Source: Nocardioides sp. zg-1308
Lineage (GTDB): Bacteria > Actinomycetota > Actinomycetes > Propionibacteriales > Nocardioidaceae
Length of the DNA: 64,000 nucleotides
Assembly (NCBI RefSeq): GCF_013155375.1
Contig: NZ_JABJQY010000004.1
Coordinates: 558,001-622,000, forward strand
Direction: 5' to 3'
A program made the position numbers and the translations under genes. Below are positions 45,843 to 54,167 of this stretch, in pieces (the stretch's first letter is position 1; each line of letters starts with the position of its first letter). The notes under the pieces are model-generated. The model had not been told where the DNA came from. It made no database searches and saw only the letters and a program-made list of their open reading frames with translations.

Positions 45843-46550
45843 ATGTCGACCGCCGCACCCACGCCGAGCTCGCGCCGCGGGCAGATCATGCAGACCTACA
45901 CGATGGCCAAGCGCAGCGACCCGCGCCTGGGTTGGATCCTCCTGGGCGTCTTCGTCCTGGGCGCGGCCATCGGCTTCGGCGTCATGTGGCTGCTGCCGGG
46001 CTCGGGCACCATCTCGCTGATCATCTCGATCGTCGGCGCCCTGCTCATCGGCCTGCTCTGCACGCTGCTGGTGTTCGGCCGCCGTGCGCAGAAGGCGGCG
46101 TACACCCAGATGGAGGGCCAGCCGGCCGCCGCCGCGGGTGCGCTCCAGATGCTGCGCCGCGGCTGGAAGGTCGACCCGGTCGTCGGCTTCACCAAGCAGC
46201 AGGACGTCGTGCACCGCGTCGTCGGTCCGCCCGGGATCGTCCTGGTCGGCGAGGGCTCGAGCCAGAGCCGCGTCAAGCAGCTGCTCGTCACCGAGCGCAA
46301 GAAGCACGAGCGCGTCGCCTACGAGGTGCCCATCCACGAGGTCGTCTGCGGCCGGGGCGAGGGCGAGGTCCCGCTGCCCAAGCTGGTGCGCCACGTGCAG
46401 AAGCTCGGCCGCTCGGTGAAGCCGGCCGAGATGACCGACATCCTCCAGCGCCTCAGGGCCCTCGACGCCCAGCGCGGCAAGCTGCCGCTGCCCAAGGGCC
46501 CGGTCCCGACCTCCATGAAGGGGATGCGCTCGCAGCAGCGCGGCCGCTGA
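45843..46550 (+). CDS. DUF4191 membrane protein
   Basis: A 235-residue protein of a family widespread in actinobacteria and almost always next to lipA. It has two adjacent membrane helices (about 29-50 and 55-77) and a soluble C-terminal part with RRGWKVDPVVGFTKQQDVVHR, GPPGIVLVGEG and a basic tail. The function is unknown; the lipA neighbourhood is conserved but unexplained. ATG 45843. Confidence 0.9.
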   Translation: MSTAAPTPSSRRGQIMQTYTMAKRSDPRLGWILLGVFVLGAAIGFGVMWLLPGSGTISLIISIVGALLIGLLCTLLVFGRRAQKAAYTQMEGQPAAAAGALQMLRRGWKVDPVVGFTKQQDVVHRVVGPPGIVLVGEGSSQSRVKQLLVTERKKHERVAYEVPIHEVVCGRGEGEVPLPKLVRHVQKLGRSVKPAEMTDILQRLRALDAQRGKLPLPKGPVPTSMKGMRSQQRGR

Positions 46551-46564
46551 CCCGACCAGCACGC

Positions 46565-46948
46565 CTAGAGCGCGACGGTCCGCGTCCCCGCGGCGACGTC
46601 GTGCAGGCCGCGCCCGTCGAACGTCAGCAGCGGCGGGACGAGCAGCGCGATCAGCACCGAGCGCACCAGCGCCCGCAGCAGCGACACGGGCTGGCCCGGG
46701 GCGTCGTGGCGGATGACGCGCAGCCGGGTGGCGAGCTTGCCGAACGAGCCGCCGGTCACGGCGGTGAACAGCGCCGACTCGACGACGAAGAGCGCCAGCG
46801 TGCCCAGGCCGTTGGGGTTGCCGCCGAGGAACCCGGTCGCGACGAGGCCCTCGACGATGGCGAGGCACGTCACCCAGTCGATGAACAGCGCGAGGACCCG
46901 CCGGCCCCAGGTGGCGGACCGCAGCTCCGGTGTTACGACGCTCGACAC
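46565..46948 (-). CDS. RDD family membrane protein
   Basis: A 127-residue protein with the family's opening SATWGRRVLALFIDW (Arg and Asp), a membrane helix pair and GGSFGKLATRLRVIR. RDD proteins are membrane proteins of mostly unknown function. GTG 46948. It is convergent with the DUF4191 gene and divergent from glnA, sharing the GlnR-box promoter region, and it commonly sits in this position in actinobacteria. Confidence 0.88.
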   Translation of the reverse strand: MSSVVTPELRSATWGRRVLALFIDWVTCLAIVEGLVATGFLGGNPNGLGTLALFVVESALFTAVTGGSFGKLATRLRVIRHDAPGQPVSLLRALVRSVLIALLVPPLLTFDGRGLHDVAAGTRTVAL

Positions 46949-46996
46949 GCTCCCAGCCTAGGTGGGGTCCGTACGGCGGCCACCGACCGGGCACTT

Positions 46997-47034
46997 GTAA
47001 CACGGCCGAAACAATCGGGATACGGTCAGGAAAC
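46997..47034. promoter_or_regulatory. GlnR operator: four boxes before glnA
   Basis: The boxes GTAAC (46997), GAAAC (47008), GATAC (47019) and GAAAC (47030) are each separated by exactly six bases, giving an 11-bp period. This is the actinobacterial GlnR pattern gTnAc-n6-GaAAc-n6-gTnAc-n6-GaAAc known from Streptomyces and Mycobacterium glnA. The last box is 95 bp before the glnA ATG, so nitrogen-dependent control of glnA by GlnR is strongly predicted. The third box (GATAC) deviates by one base. Confidence 0.85.
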
Positions 47035-47129
47035 TGCTCCCGCCTAGCGTGGCGGCACGGTGCAACGAGGCCCCGTTCCGTGACGCTGCAACTCGACGTG
47101 CGCTCGCCGCCGTCAAGGAGGATCTCCGA

Positions 47130-48551
47130 ATGTTCAACAACTCCGATGAGCTCTTGAAGTTCATCAAGGACGAGGGCGTCGAGATGGTCGACGTCCGCTT
47201 CTGCGACCTGCCGGGTGTGATGCAGCACTTCACGGTCCCGGTGTCCTCGTTCGACCAGAGCGTGTTCGACGACGGCCTCGGCTTCGACGGCTCCTCCATC
47301 CGCGGCTTCCAGGCGATCAACGAGTCGGACATGTCGCTCTTCCCCGACCCGACCACGGCGTACGTCGACCCGTTCCGCAAGTCCAAGACGCTGAACGTCA
47401 ACTTCTTCATCCACGACCCGATCACCGGCGAGGCCTACAGCCGCGACCCGCGCAACATCGCGCGCAAGGCGCTGGCCTACCTCGACTCGACCGGCATCGC
47501 CGACACGGCGTACTTCGCCCCCGAGGCCGAGTTCTACATCTTCGACAGCGTCCGCTACAGCACCGGCGTCAACGAGGGCTACTACCACATCGACTCCGTC
47601 GAGGGCTGGTGGAACTCCGGCAAGGACGACGGCGACAACAAGGGCTACAAGACCCGGCTCAAGGGCGGCTACTTCCCCGTCGAGCCCTACGACCATTACA
47701 GCGACCTGCGCGCCGACATGGTCAAGAACCTCGAGGCGTGCGGCCTGCTCGTCGAGCGTGCCCACCACGAGGTCGGCACGGCCGGCCAGGCGGAGATCAA
47801 CTACCGCTTCGACACGCTGCTCAAGGCCGCCGACGACGTGATGAAGTTCAAGTACCTCATCAAGAACACCGCTTGGGAGCAGGGCAAGTCGGTCACGTTC
47901 ATGCCCAAGCCGATCTTCGGCGACAACGGCTCCGGGATGCACGTCCACCAGTCGCTGTGGAAGGACGGCGAGCCGCTGTTCTTCGACGAGACCGGCTACG
48001 CCGGCCTGTCCGACACCGCCCGCTGGTACATCGGCGGCATCCTGGCGCACGCGCCGTCGCTGCTGGCGTTCACCAACCCGACGGTGAACTCCTACCACCG
48101 CCTGGTGCCGGGCTTCGAGGCGCCGATCTCCCTGGTCTACTCCTCGCGCAACCGCTCCGCCTCGGTCCGCATCCCGATCACCGGTGCCAACCCCAAGGCC
48201 AAGCGCGTCGAGACCCGCTTCCCCGACCCGTCGGCGAACCCCTACCTCGCCTTCGCCGCGCTCATGCTCGCCGGCCTCGACGGCGTGCAGAACAAGATCG
48301 AGCCGGCCGACCCGATCGACAAGGACATCTACGAGCTGCCGCCGGACGAGATGGCCGACATCGACCAGGTGCCGACCTCCCTGGGTGCCGTGCTGGACGC
48401 CCTCGAGGCGGACCACGACTACCTGACGGCCGGCGGTGTCTTCACCGACGACCTGATCGAGACGTGGATCCACTTCAAGCGGACCCAGGAGATCGCCCCG
48501 GTGCAGCTGCGGCCGCACCCGCACGAGTTCGAGCTCTACTACGACATCTGA
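47130..48551 (+). CDS. glnA: Glutamine synthetase type I
   Basis: A 473-residue dodecameric enzyme that makes glutamine from glutamate, ammonia and ATP. It has [18 protein letters not shown], the glutamate-binding [12 protein letters not shown], the ATP-binding segment [18 protein letters not shown], and [12 protein letters not shown], with the adenylylated tyrosine at about residue 401. This is GSI-beta, so activity is probably controlled by GlnE. ATG 47130 has GGAGG eight bases upstream, which excludes the longer upstream open frame. The promoter carries a four-box GlnR operator. Accessory DNA begins immediately after it. Confidence 0.97.
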   Translation: MFNNSDELLKFIKDEGVEMVDVRFCDLPGVMQHFTVPVSSFDQSVFDDGLGFDGSSIRGFQAINESDMSLFPDPTTAYVDPFRKSKTLNVNFFIHDPITGEAYSRDPRNIARKALAYLDSTGIADTAYFAPEAEFYIFDSVRYSTGVNEGYYHIDSVEGWWNSGKDDGDNKGYKTRLKGGYFPVEPYDHYSDLRADMVKNLEACGLLVERAHHEVGTAGQAEINYRFDTLLKAADDVMKFKYLIKNTAWEQGKSVTFMPKPIFGDNGSGMHVHQSLWKDGEPLFFDETGYAGLSDTARWYIGGILAHAPSLLAFTNPTVNSYHRLVPGFEAPISLVYSSRNRSASVRIPITGANPKAKRVETRFPDPSANPYLAFAALMLAGLDGVQNKIEPADPIDKDIYELPPDEMADIDQVPTSLGAVLDALEADHDYLTAGGVFTDDLIETWIHFKRTQEIAPVQLRPHPHEFELYYDI

Positions 48552-48590
48552 GCCACAGGGGTCTTACCGGCCCTGACCTGCACAAACGCG

Positions 48591-48653
48591 AAGCCCCTGC
48601 CCGGGTTTCCCCCGGATTCCCCCGAGGATCTGGCGGCCCACGGGCGGGGGCTT
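48591..48653. terminator. Long-arm inverted repeat after glnA
   Basis: AAGCCCCTGCCCG (48591-48603) pairs with CGGGCGGGGGCTT (48641-48653) with one mismatch across a 37-base spacer, starting 40 bp after the glnA stop. It could be the glnA terminator. Because it marks the border between core and accessory DNA, it is also a candidate part of an attachment site. Neither role is proven. Confidence 0.45.
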
Positions 48654-48681
48654 TGGCGCGCCTGCGTACCGGGCGGCATTC

Positions 48682-50034
48682 GTGAGCGGCCGCGGTGGAC
48701 CGCGGAGCCGCCCCGTGGAGGTGGTCGGCGAGGTCGCCGTGTTCGCCCCCGCCAGCCCCGGCGGCTACTTCAGGCTGCGGTGGACCGGCCTCGACGGTAG
48801 ACGCGCGGACACCTCGGGCGGGCGCGACCTCGACGCTGCACGGGCCAAGGCGGCCGACATCGCCGCCGGGCTCGCCCGGGCGGCCGGTCCCCAAGCCGCC
48901 GCCACACTGGACGAGCTCTTCACGAGATACCTCGACGAGGGACGCAGCCCTTACACCGGCCGTCCGTGGAAGCGATCGACCCGCACTTAGATCGAGGACA
49001 ACCTGGGTCGTGCCTTGCGCGGACACGCACACGTCGCAGTGATGGACGTCACCCGCGAGGTGCTCGACCGGATGCGCGCTCAAGCGGGAACACCACACAT
49101 GGTGCGGATCAACACCACGGCGCTGCGGTCGTTCCTGCTGTGGGGGTACCGCCACTCCCCCAGCTTCTTCACCATCACCCAGGCCGAGCTGCTCCCGCCG
49201 CGGGTCGTCATGCCGGCACCAGCGGTAAAGGGCACCCAGGCACCGACACGACGGACCCGGGCCCGTCGCGTGGGGCAGGCCGACGACTACGTCCACGAGG
49301 AGGACGCCCCGTCCGCTGGCCAGGTCCGAGCGCTCTCCGCCGCGCTCGAGCGGGTCGTGGGCACGTGGGGTGCCCTGGCGCCGGAGCTCGCAGCGAACTT
49401 CGGGCCGCGCTGGGGTGAGCAGTTCCAGCTGCGCGCCCCCGACGTCCACCTCGACGGGTGCAACGAAGCCGAGCAGTCGCACTTCCACATCGACTGGGCC
49501 GTCGACCCGGGCGCGCCCGCGGACTGCCCGAACGGACGGCGCGCCCGACCGAAGGGCGACAAGACCCGCATCGCGCCTCTGGCGACTGAGTCGTTCACCG
49601 GCACTCCGTTAAAGGCGATGGTCGCTGCTCGACTCACCGCAGCGCTGGCTGAGCAGCATTCCGGCGCCAACCCCGACGCCCTGCTGTTCCCGGCACCGCG
49701 CGGCGGCATGTGGTGGCACTCGGCGTTCGAGGCCGACGTGCTAAGACCCGCCATGCAAGAGGCCGGTTGGCCGCTGCGCGTCTGGGAGGAGGAGCGGGAC
49801 GTCTGGGACGCGCGGACGGGGAGCTACGCCCGCCGGACCCGGACCCGGACTCTGGCTGTGATGCCCTGGCACTCCCTCCGACACCGGTTCGCCCGGGTCG
49901 CCATCGACGTCTACGGCGCCGATCCCGGCGTCCTGATGGCACTGGGCGGATGGGAGAACGAGCTGACCGTGCTGCACCGGTACTACCGGACTGGCCGCGA
50001 GCACACCGCGCGTGGGCTGGCGCTGTTCGAGTAG
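48682..50034 (+). pseudogene. Tyrosine recombinase/integrase interrupted by one amber codon
   Basis: One reading frame from GTG 48682 to 50034 encodes about 450 residues that align end to end with the next gene, apart from a TAG at 48988-48990. Before it the frame reads EGRSPYTGRPWKRSTRT and after it IEDNLGRALRGHAHVAVMDV. A single C-to-T change (CAG to TAG) would explain the break. Catalytic-region motifs remain: GPRWGEQFQL (first Arg), WHSLRHRFARVAI (His and Arg) and ALGGWENELTVLHRYYRTG (Trp and Tyr). A TTG at 49015 could restart translation, but that would lack the arm-binding and part of the core-binding domain. It is probably inactive unless the stop is read through. Confidence 0.8.
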
Positions 50035-50138
50035 GGCTGAGCCGGCGAACTGACACGGGGTGGGCATCGCGTCAGAACTTCTGGCACGCGGGCGCGCAGC
50101 GATTGCGCGGCTTTGGCTCGCGCCGGACCGGTCGGTCC

Positions 50139-51503
50139 ATGACACAGACCCAGAAGCGCACCCTCCCGCTCGAGAGCATCGGCAAGGTCAACATCTTCGA
50201 TCGCTGCTCCAAGGGCTACTTTCGGCTCAAGTGGACGGAGCCCGACGGCACCCGGGGCGACACGAGCGGCGGGCCGACCATGCAGACCGCACGAGCCAAG
50301 GCCACTCAGATCAACGCCCGCCTCGACCTGGCCGTCGGCCCCCTCGCGATGACCTCTCTCCGCGACGCGGTCGACCTCTTGATCACAGAGGGACGCAGCC
50401 CCTACCCGCACAAGCGCACCAACAAGCCCGAGCTGTGGAAGCCCGCCCAGCGCAACAACATGCGCAAGGCTCTCAACCGCTGCTTGTACGGGCACGCGGG
50501 CCTGCGCTGCATGGACATCGACCTGGAGCGCCAGGTGATCGACACGATGCGCGCACAGGGCGGGACCTACAACATGGTGCGGCAGAACACCTCCGCGATG
50601 CGCGCCTTCCTCACCTGGGCGGGCAAGCGCAAGTACATCTCGTACCGGCAGGCGGAGGTCCTGCCGCGAGGCGCGCTCGCCCCCGACCCCGCCTTGTCGA
50701 GGGTGTCACGCATCGTGGAGAGGGCTGACTCCCCTGCCCGCTCGCGGCACAGCGGCGACGCGTACATGTTCGTCCGCGACGAGGACGCCCCGAGCGCGGT
50801 CCAGGTCCGGGCACTCGGCTCGGCTCTGGCCGACAGCTTCCCGCTCTGGGGTGCCATGGCCCCCGAGCTCGCGGCGAACGGTGGCCCCCGGTGGGGCGAG
50901 CAGTTCCAGCTCACGGCCGACGACGCTCACCCCGACGGCTGCGACGAGGACCCGTCCGCGCACATCCACATCCACTGGCAGATCAACCCCAACGGGAAGG
51001 CCGACGAGGACCGCAGGTGCCTGCCCAAGGGCAACAGCGTGCGGCGCATCCCCTTGGCCCGCGAATCCTTCACCGGCTACCCCCTCCGTGACGAGATGCG
51101 CAAACGCGTCGACCAGGCGCGACACGAGCAGGCCGCAGGCACCAACCCCGAGGCTCTGCTCTTCCCTGCCGAGAACGGAGGCATGCTCTGGCACACCTCC
51201 TTCAACGCCGACCACCTCCTGCCCGCCATGGAGAAGGCGGGGTGGCCGATCGACGTCTACGAGGACACCTGGCACCAGTGGGACGGTGAGAAGTTCGTCG
51301 AACGGGTCTCGCGCCGTCGCGACGCTCGCCTGACCTGGCACTCCCTGCGCCACCGATTCGCCCGCATCTGCGTCGACCAGAAGAAGCTGTCCGAAAGCGC
51401 CCTCATGGCCGCCGGCGGCTGGACCAACATCGCCACGGTCCAGAACCGCTACTACCGGAGCGGTGACGATGCCAACAACCAGGCGACGGCCGCTTTCGAC
51501 TGA
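50139..51503 (+). CDS. Tyrosine recombinase/integrase
   Basis: A 454-residue integrase. The N-terminal arm-binding-like region (GYFRLKWTEPDGTRGDTSGG) is followed by a SAM-like core-binding domain (about 75-170) and a catalytic domain with GPRWGEQFQL, TWHSLRHRFARICV and AAGGWTNIATVQNRYYRSG, which supplies R, HxxR and the nucleophilic Tyr. It is homologous over its full length to the broken gene upstream, roughly 40-50% identical by eye. ATG 50139 is preceded directly by the dyad GGACC-GGTC-GGTCC and no Shine-Dalgarno is evident, so translation may be weak or controlled. Confidence 0.85.
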   Translation: MTQTQKRTLPLESIGKVNIFDRCSKGYFRLKWTEPDGTRGDTSGGPTMQTARAKATQINARLDLAVGPLAMTSLRDAVDLLITEGRSPYPHKRTNKPELWKPAQRNNMRKALNRCLYGHAGLRCMDIDLERQVIDTMRAQGGTYNMVRQNTSAMRAFLTWAGKRKYISYRQAEVLPRGALAPDPALSRVSRIVERADSPARSRHSGDAYMFVRDEDAPSAVQVRALGSALADSFPLWGAMAPELAANGGPRWGEQFQLTADDAHPDGCDEDPSAHIHIHWQINPNGKADEDRRCLPKGNSVRRIPLARESFTGYPLRDEMRKRVDQARHEQAAGTNPEALLFPAENGGMLWHTSFNADHLLPAMEKAGWPIDVYEDTWHQWDGEKFVERVSRRRDARLTWHSLRHRFARICVDQKKLSESALMAAGGWTNIATVQNRYYRSGDDANNQATAAFD

Positions 51504-51811
51504 CACCCTCGCGTGCGCGGTCGACCTCTTTCCCTCGGCCCCGATGGCTCGAATCACCGGTTTGAGCACTCGTTGATGCAACGCGGGGAAGGCTTCATCC
51601 GCGCGATCGTCCGCCATGCCCGAATCGTTGTCTACGACCGCGACTCCTAGCCGAGTTCCAGACGAGCACGCAAACCGCTCCTACAGGGGCCCGCGAGCGG
51701 TCCTCTCATAGCGACCGCCACCACAGAGAAAGTGAGTGCCTCGCAATTTCACCCAATGTGAGGCCCCAGTTGTGGAGGGTTGAACACGGGTACCACCCGA
51801 GAGGCGACATC
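51504..51811. other. 308-bp spacer between integrase and nuclease-like gene, no gene seen
   Basis: This stretch lies between two convergent genes. It is visibly lower in GC than the rest of the window, and its small open frames have no family features. A 6-bp stem GCGGTC/GACCGC (51697-51702 with 51713-51718) is the only hairpin noted and could end the minus-strand transcript. Confidence 0.5.
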
Positions 51812-52756
51812 TCATACGAAGGCGACGGTAAGTGACGCCGGCTGGTCCCGATAGAGGTCGTCGAAGAGCCGGGCGGCGAAGTCAGCTCGCTGGTCGCTAG
51901 AGAGGACCGCGTCACCGGTGGACACGACGAGCGGAGACGGAGCTCCTTCGAAATAACGCTGGGAACTGCGCGGGCTTGCGTCGTCGCTGTCTCCACCGGC
52001 AGACGGTCCGGTCCAGACGTTTGCTACGAAAAACTCCCAGGGCCAACTGTCCAATAAGGGGACTCGGTCGACCTTCTTCGGCGCCGGCAACGGAGGAATC
52101 GGGGCTGCCATGATTCCTCGCGCGGAGGCCATGCGAGCTGGGTTCCTCTGCGTCCCGCCCATCATGTCCCAGTAGTACACCGCACCCAGCGGTGGTGCGT
52201 TCACCGAAGTTGCCGTCGCCGCCCACCAAACGGAACGAGTCGGAGTTCTAGTGCCGGGGATAAGGCCGAGGTCTTGCTGGTAAAGCGCGAGGAAGCCTCG
52301 CTTCTTGAATGTGCGCCCGTCCCAGTCGAAGGTACCGGTGTGCAGCAGAAATGTGTGCGCGTGCGTCAACGGGGACTTCAGCACGTACTCGTTCGTCGCC
52401 GTGTCCACTCGTTCGACCAGCTTGGCCTGGTAGATCCGCAAGCTGTCGGCGCCATCAACGATCGCCAGGTCGCCGCCCAGCACCTGCGACTCGGCCTGCG
52501 AGGTGATGGCGTAGGTCGACCCGACCTGCGCATGCCTCCAAAGGCTAGTCATCGAACCGTCGGTGACACCGACCTCGTTGACTGACCACCTGCTAGGTAC
52601 AGCTGTTGCGACCCCCGCCCCCTTCTTTTCAAGGATCCTTCCCGCTGCGTCAGAAGCGAGGGCGTATTCCTTGAGCGTGGCCCGAGTCTTCCATGACGCG
52701 ATACCCATAGCTCCCGCTAGCCTTTGTACGGCGTTCACGCGGTTGGTCTGCTGCAC
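51812..52756 (-). CDS. Predicted PD-(D/E)XK (QxK) nuclease-like protein of unknown family
   Basis: A 314-residue protein I cannot assign firmly. The segment SQAESQVLGGDLAIVDG, followed by SLRIYQAKLVE (about residues 85-115), has the spacing E...GD...QxK of PD-(D/E)XK nucleases in which Gln replaces the usual acidic residue. It reminds me of families such as DUF6615, from memory. The C-terminal half has a Pro-rich loop and no known motif. GTG 52756 has AAGGAA about 11 bases upstream. It lies 106 bp after the coiled-coil gene on the same strand, is lower in GC than its neighbours and ends the defence cluster, so it may be an added effector with its own origin. Confidence 0.5.
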   Translation of the reverse strand: MQQTNRVNAVQRLAGAMGIASWKTRATLKEYALASDAAGRILEKKGAGVATAVPSRWSVNEVGVTDGSMTSLWRHAQVGSTYAITSQAESQVLGGDLAIVDGADSLRIYQAKLVERVDTATNEYVLKSPLTHAHTFLLHTGTFDWDGRTFKKRGFLALYQQDLGLIPGTRTPTRSVWWAATATSVNAPPLGAVYYWDMMGGTQRNPARMASARGIMAAPIPPLPAPKKVDRVPLLDSWPWEFFVANVWTGPSAGGDSDDASPRSSQRYFEGAPSPLVVSTGDAVLSSDQRADFAARLFDDLYRDQPASLTVAFV

Positions 52757-52862
52757 GGTGAGTCTTTCCTTCTTTCGATGGACTACGTGTACTGGGGCCC
52801 TTGAAGGTGGCTGCAGGCTGGTCTCGATCCGCTACAAAGTTCCGCCGGTTAGGAGCGCGACG

Positions 52863-54167
52863 TCACTCTTGAGCGTTCTCGGCACCGTCAGCCCGTCGGC
52901 CACGACCGGGCCTTACGCGGCTGGGCAGCGCCTGCACCGATCGACGCGCACCACCTGCGCCTTCACGGACACGCGTGGCGGCCGCGCCTCCTCCGCGCCG
53001 GATCGCCCCGACGCCGTGCCCGCCGGTCTCGAGTGCCCGGTCTCGGATGTCCCCGGCCGCGGATGACCACCGGCGGACTTCCACGTCCTCGCGGGTCGTC
53101 TGCAGTCCGAGCAGTCCGTGGAAGTCGAGGATGGTGCCGCTGACCCGTTCGCTCGCGCGCACCGTCTTGGGTGACGCGGCGGGATGCAGCAAGACCTTCT
53201 CGTTGGCGGTGCCAGCGGCCGCGACGATCCGCACGAGCAGTCTCTCGGTGGCTACGCCGATGTCGGTGAGGCGCTTGCGACGGGCCTCCTCCAGCCCCCG
53301 GCGGTGGTCATCGACCTCATCCGGCGATGCGTCGAGCACGCGGTCGAGCTCGAGGACGTCGAGACCCTCCTGCAGCTGGAAGGTGCGCGCCAGCACCGCC
53401 AGCCACTCCTGGGTCACCGACGCAGCGGCACCGGTCGCGCTCGCGATGTCCGACACCTTGCCGGCGGACTCAAGCTTGTCGGCCAGCGCGTCGAGCTGTG
53501 CCAGTGCATAACCCTGGACCTCGGCGATGGTGGTGGAAAGGTTCTGCACCTTCGACCAGGTCACCTCGTCGACCTTGCCCCGGGCGCGACTGACCGTCAT
53601 GGCTTCGTCGATCGCCATCCCCGCGCCGGTCAGCCGCGAGACCACGGAGTCCTTCTGCGCACGCAGAACGTCGTCGAGCTTGGCGTCGATGCGCTCGAGG
53701 TAGTCGGTGATCTCGTCCATCGTCTGCTGCATGGCCAGCTGCGCCATGATGCCGGCTGCGCCGGCGAGCATGGCGGGGTTGGTGAGACCGGTCCCGGGCC
53801 CGCGGACGAACTCGACGAAGCCCTTGATCTGCCCCTTGTCCCCCTTGACCACGCCGGTCGACAGGCCGCTCTTCGAGCTTTCCCGAAGCCCGTACTTCTT
53901 CACGGCCTTGGCTGACTCCTCGCTGAGCTTCACCCAGCGTCCCGAGTTCGCGGCGATGTCCGACCCAGCCTGGGCCGTCACGGAGCCGGTCCGCGTTAGG
54001 CCACGGAGGCGTCCGACGCCCAGGCCGGTTGACGCCGGTCCTACGGCAACCAGCCCTTCTGAGGCGAGGAACTGCTCGACGGCGCTGGGCTCCCCGAGTA
54101 CCGCTAGGCCGTGGTCGTCGGCCACCAGTTGGATCTCGACGGCGTCCGGAGTCTCGTCGTCGCTCAC
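52863..54167 (-). CDS. Coiled-coil protein with central hydrophobic segment, coupled to mcrC
   Basis: A 434-residue protein with no family I can name. An N-terminal part ends in a Gly/Lys-rich stretch. Then NPAMLAGAAGIMAQLAMQQ (about 130-149) forms a hydrophobic helix, followed directly by long heptad-like helices (DEITDYLERIDAKLDDVLRA and onward to about 330). The last 60 residues are Gly/Arg-rich and basic. The GTG at 54167 overlaps the mcrC stop (GTGA), so it is translated with the restriction genes. This layout would suit a scaffold or a membrane-acting effector, but that is inference. Confidence 0.7.
   Translation of the reverse strand: MSDDETPDAVEIQLVADDHGLAVLGEPSAVEQFLASEGLVAVGPASTGLGVGRLRGLTRTGSVTAQAGSDIAANSGRWVKLSEESAKAVKKYGLRESSKSGLSTGVVKGDKGQIKGFVEFVRGPGTGLTNPAMLAGAAGIMAQLAMQQTMDEITDYLERIDAKLDDVLRAQKDSVVSRLTGAGMAIDEAMTVSRARGKVDEVTWSKVQNLSTTIAEVQGYALAQLDALADKLESAGKVSDIASATGAAASVTQEWLAVLARTFQLQEGLDVLELDRVLDASPDEVDDHRRGLEEARRKRLTDIGVATERLLVRIVAAAGTANEKVLLHPAASPKTVRASERVSGTILDFHGLLGLQTTREDVEVRRWSSAAGDIRDRALETGGHGVGAIRRGGGAAATRVREGAGGARRSVQALPSRVRPGRGRRADGAENAQE

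Noticed and set aside
48988..48990. Two separate functional genes split at the stop
   Set aside because: The halves are in the same frame, align continuously with the neighbouring integrase, and the second half has only a TTG start and no ribosome binding site.
49710..50138. Longer N-terminus for the second integrase
   Set aside because: It would run out of frame through the C-terminal catalytic part of the first integrase.
51697..51718. Terminator of the defence operon
   Set aside because: The stem is only 6 bp with a 10-base loop, too weak to call as a separate feature.
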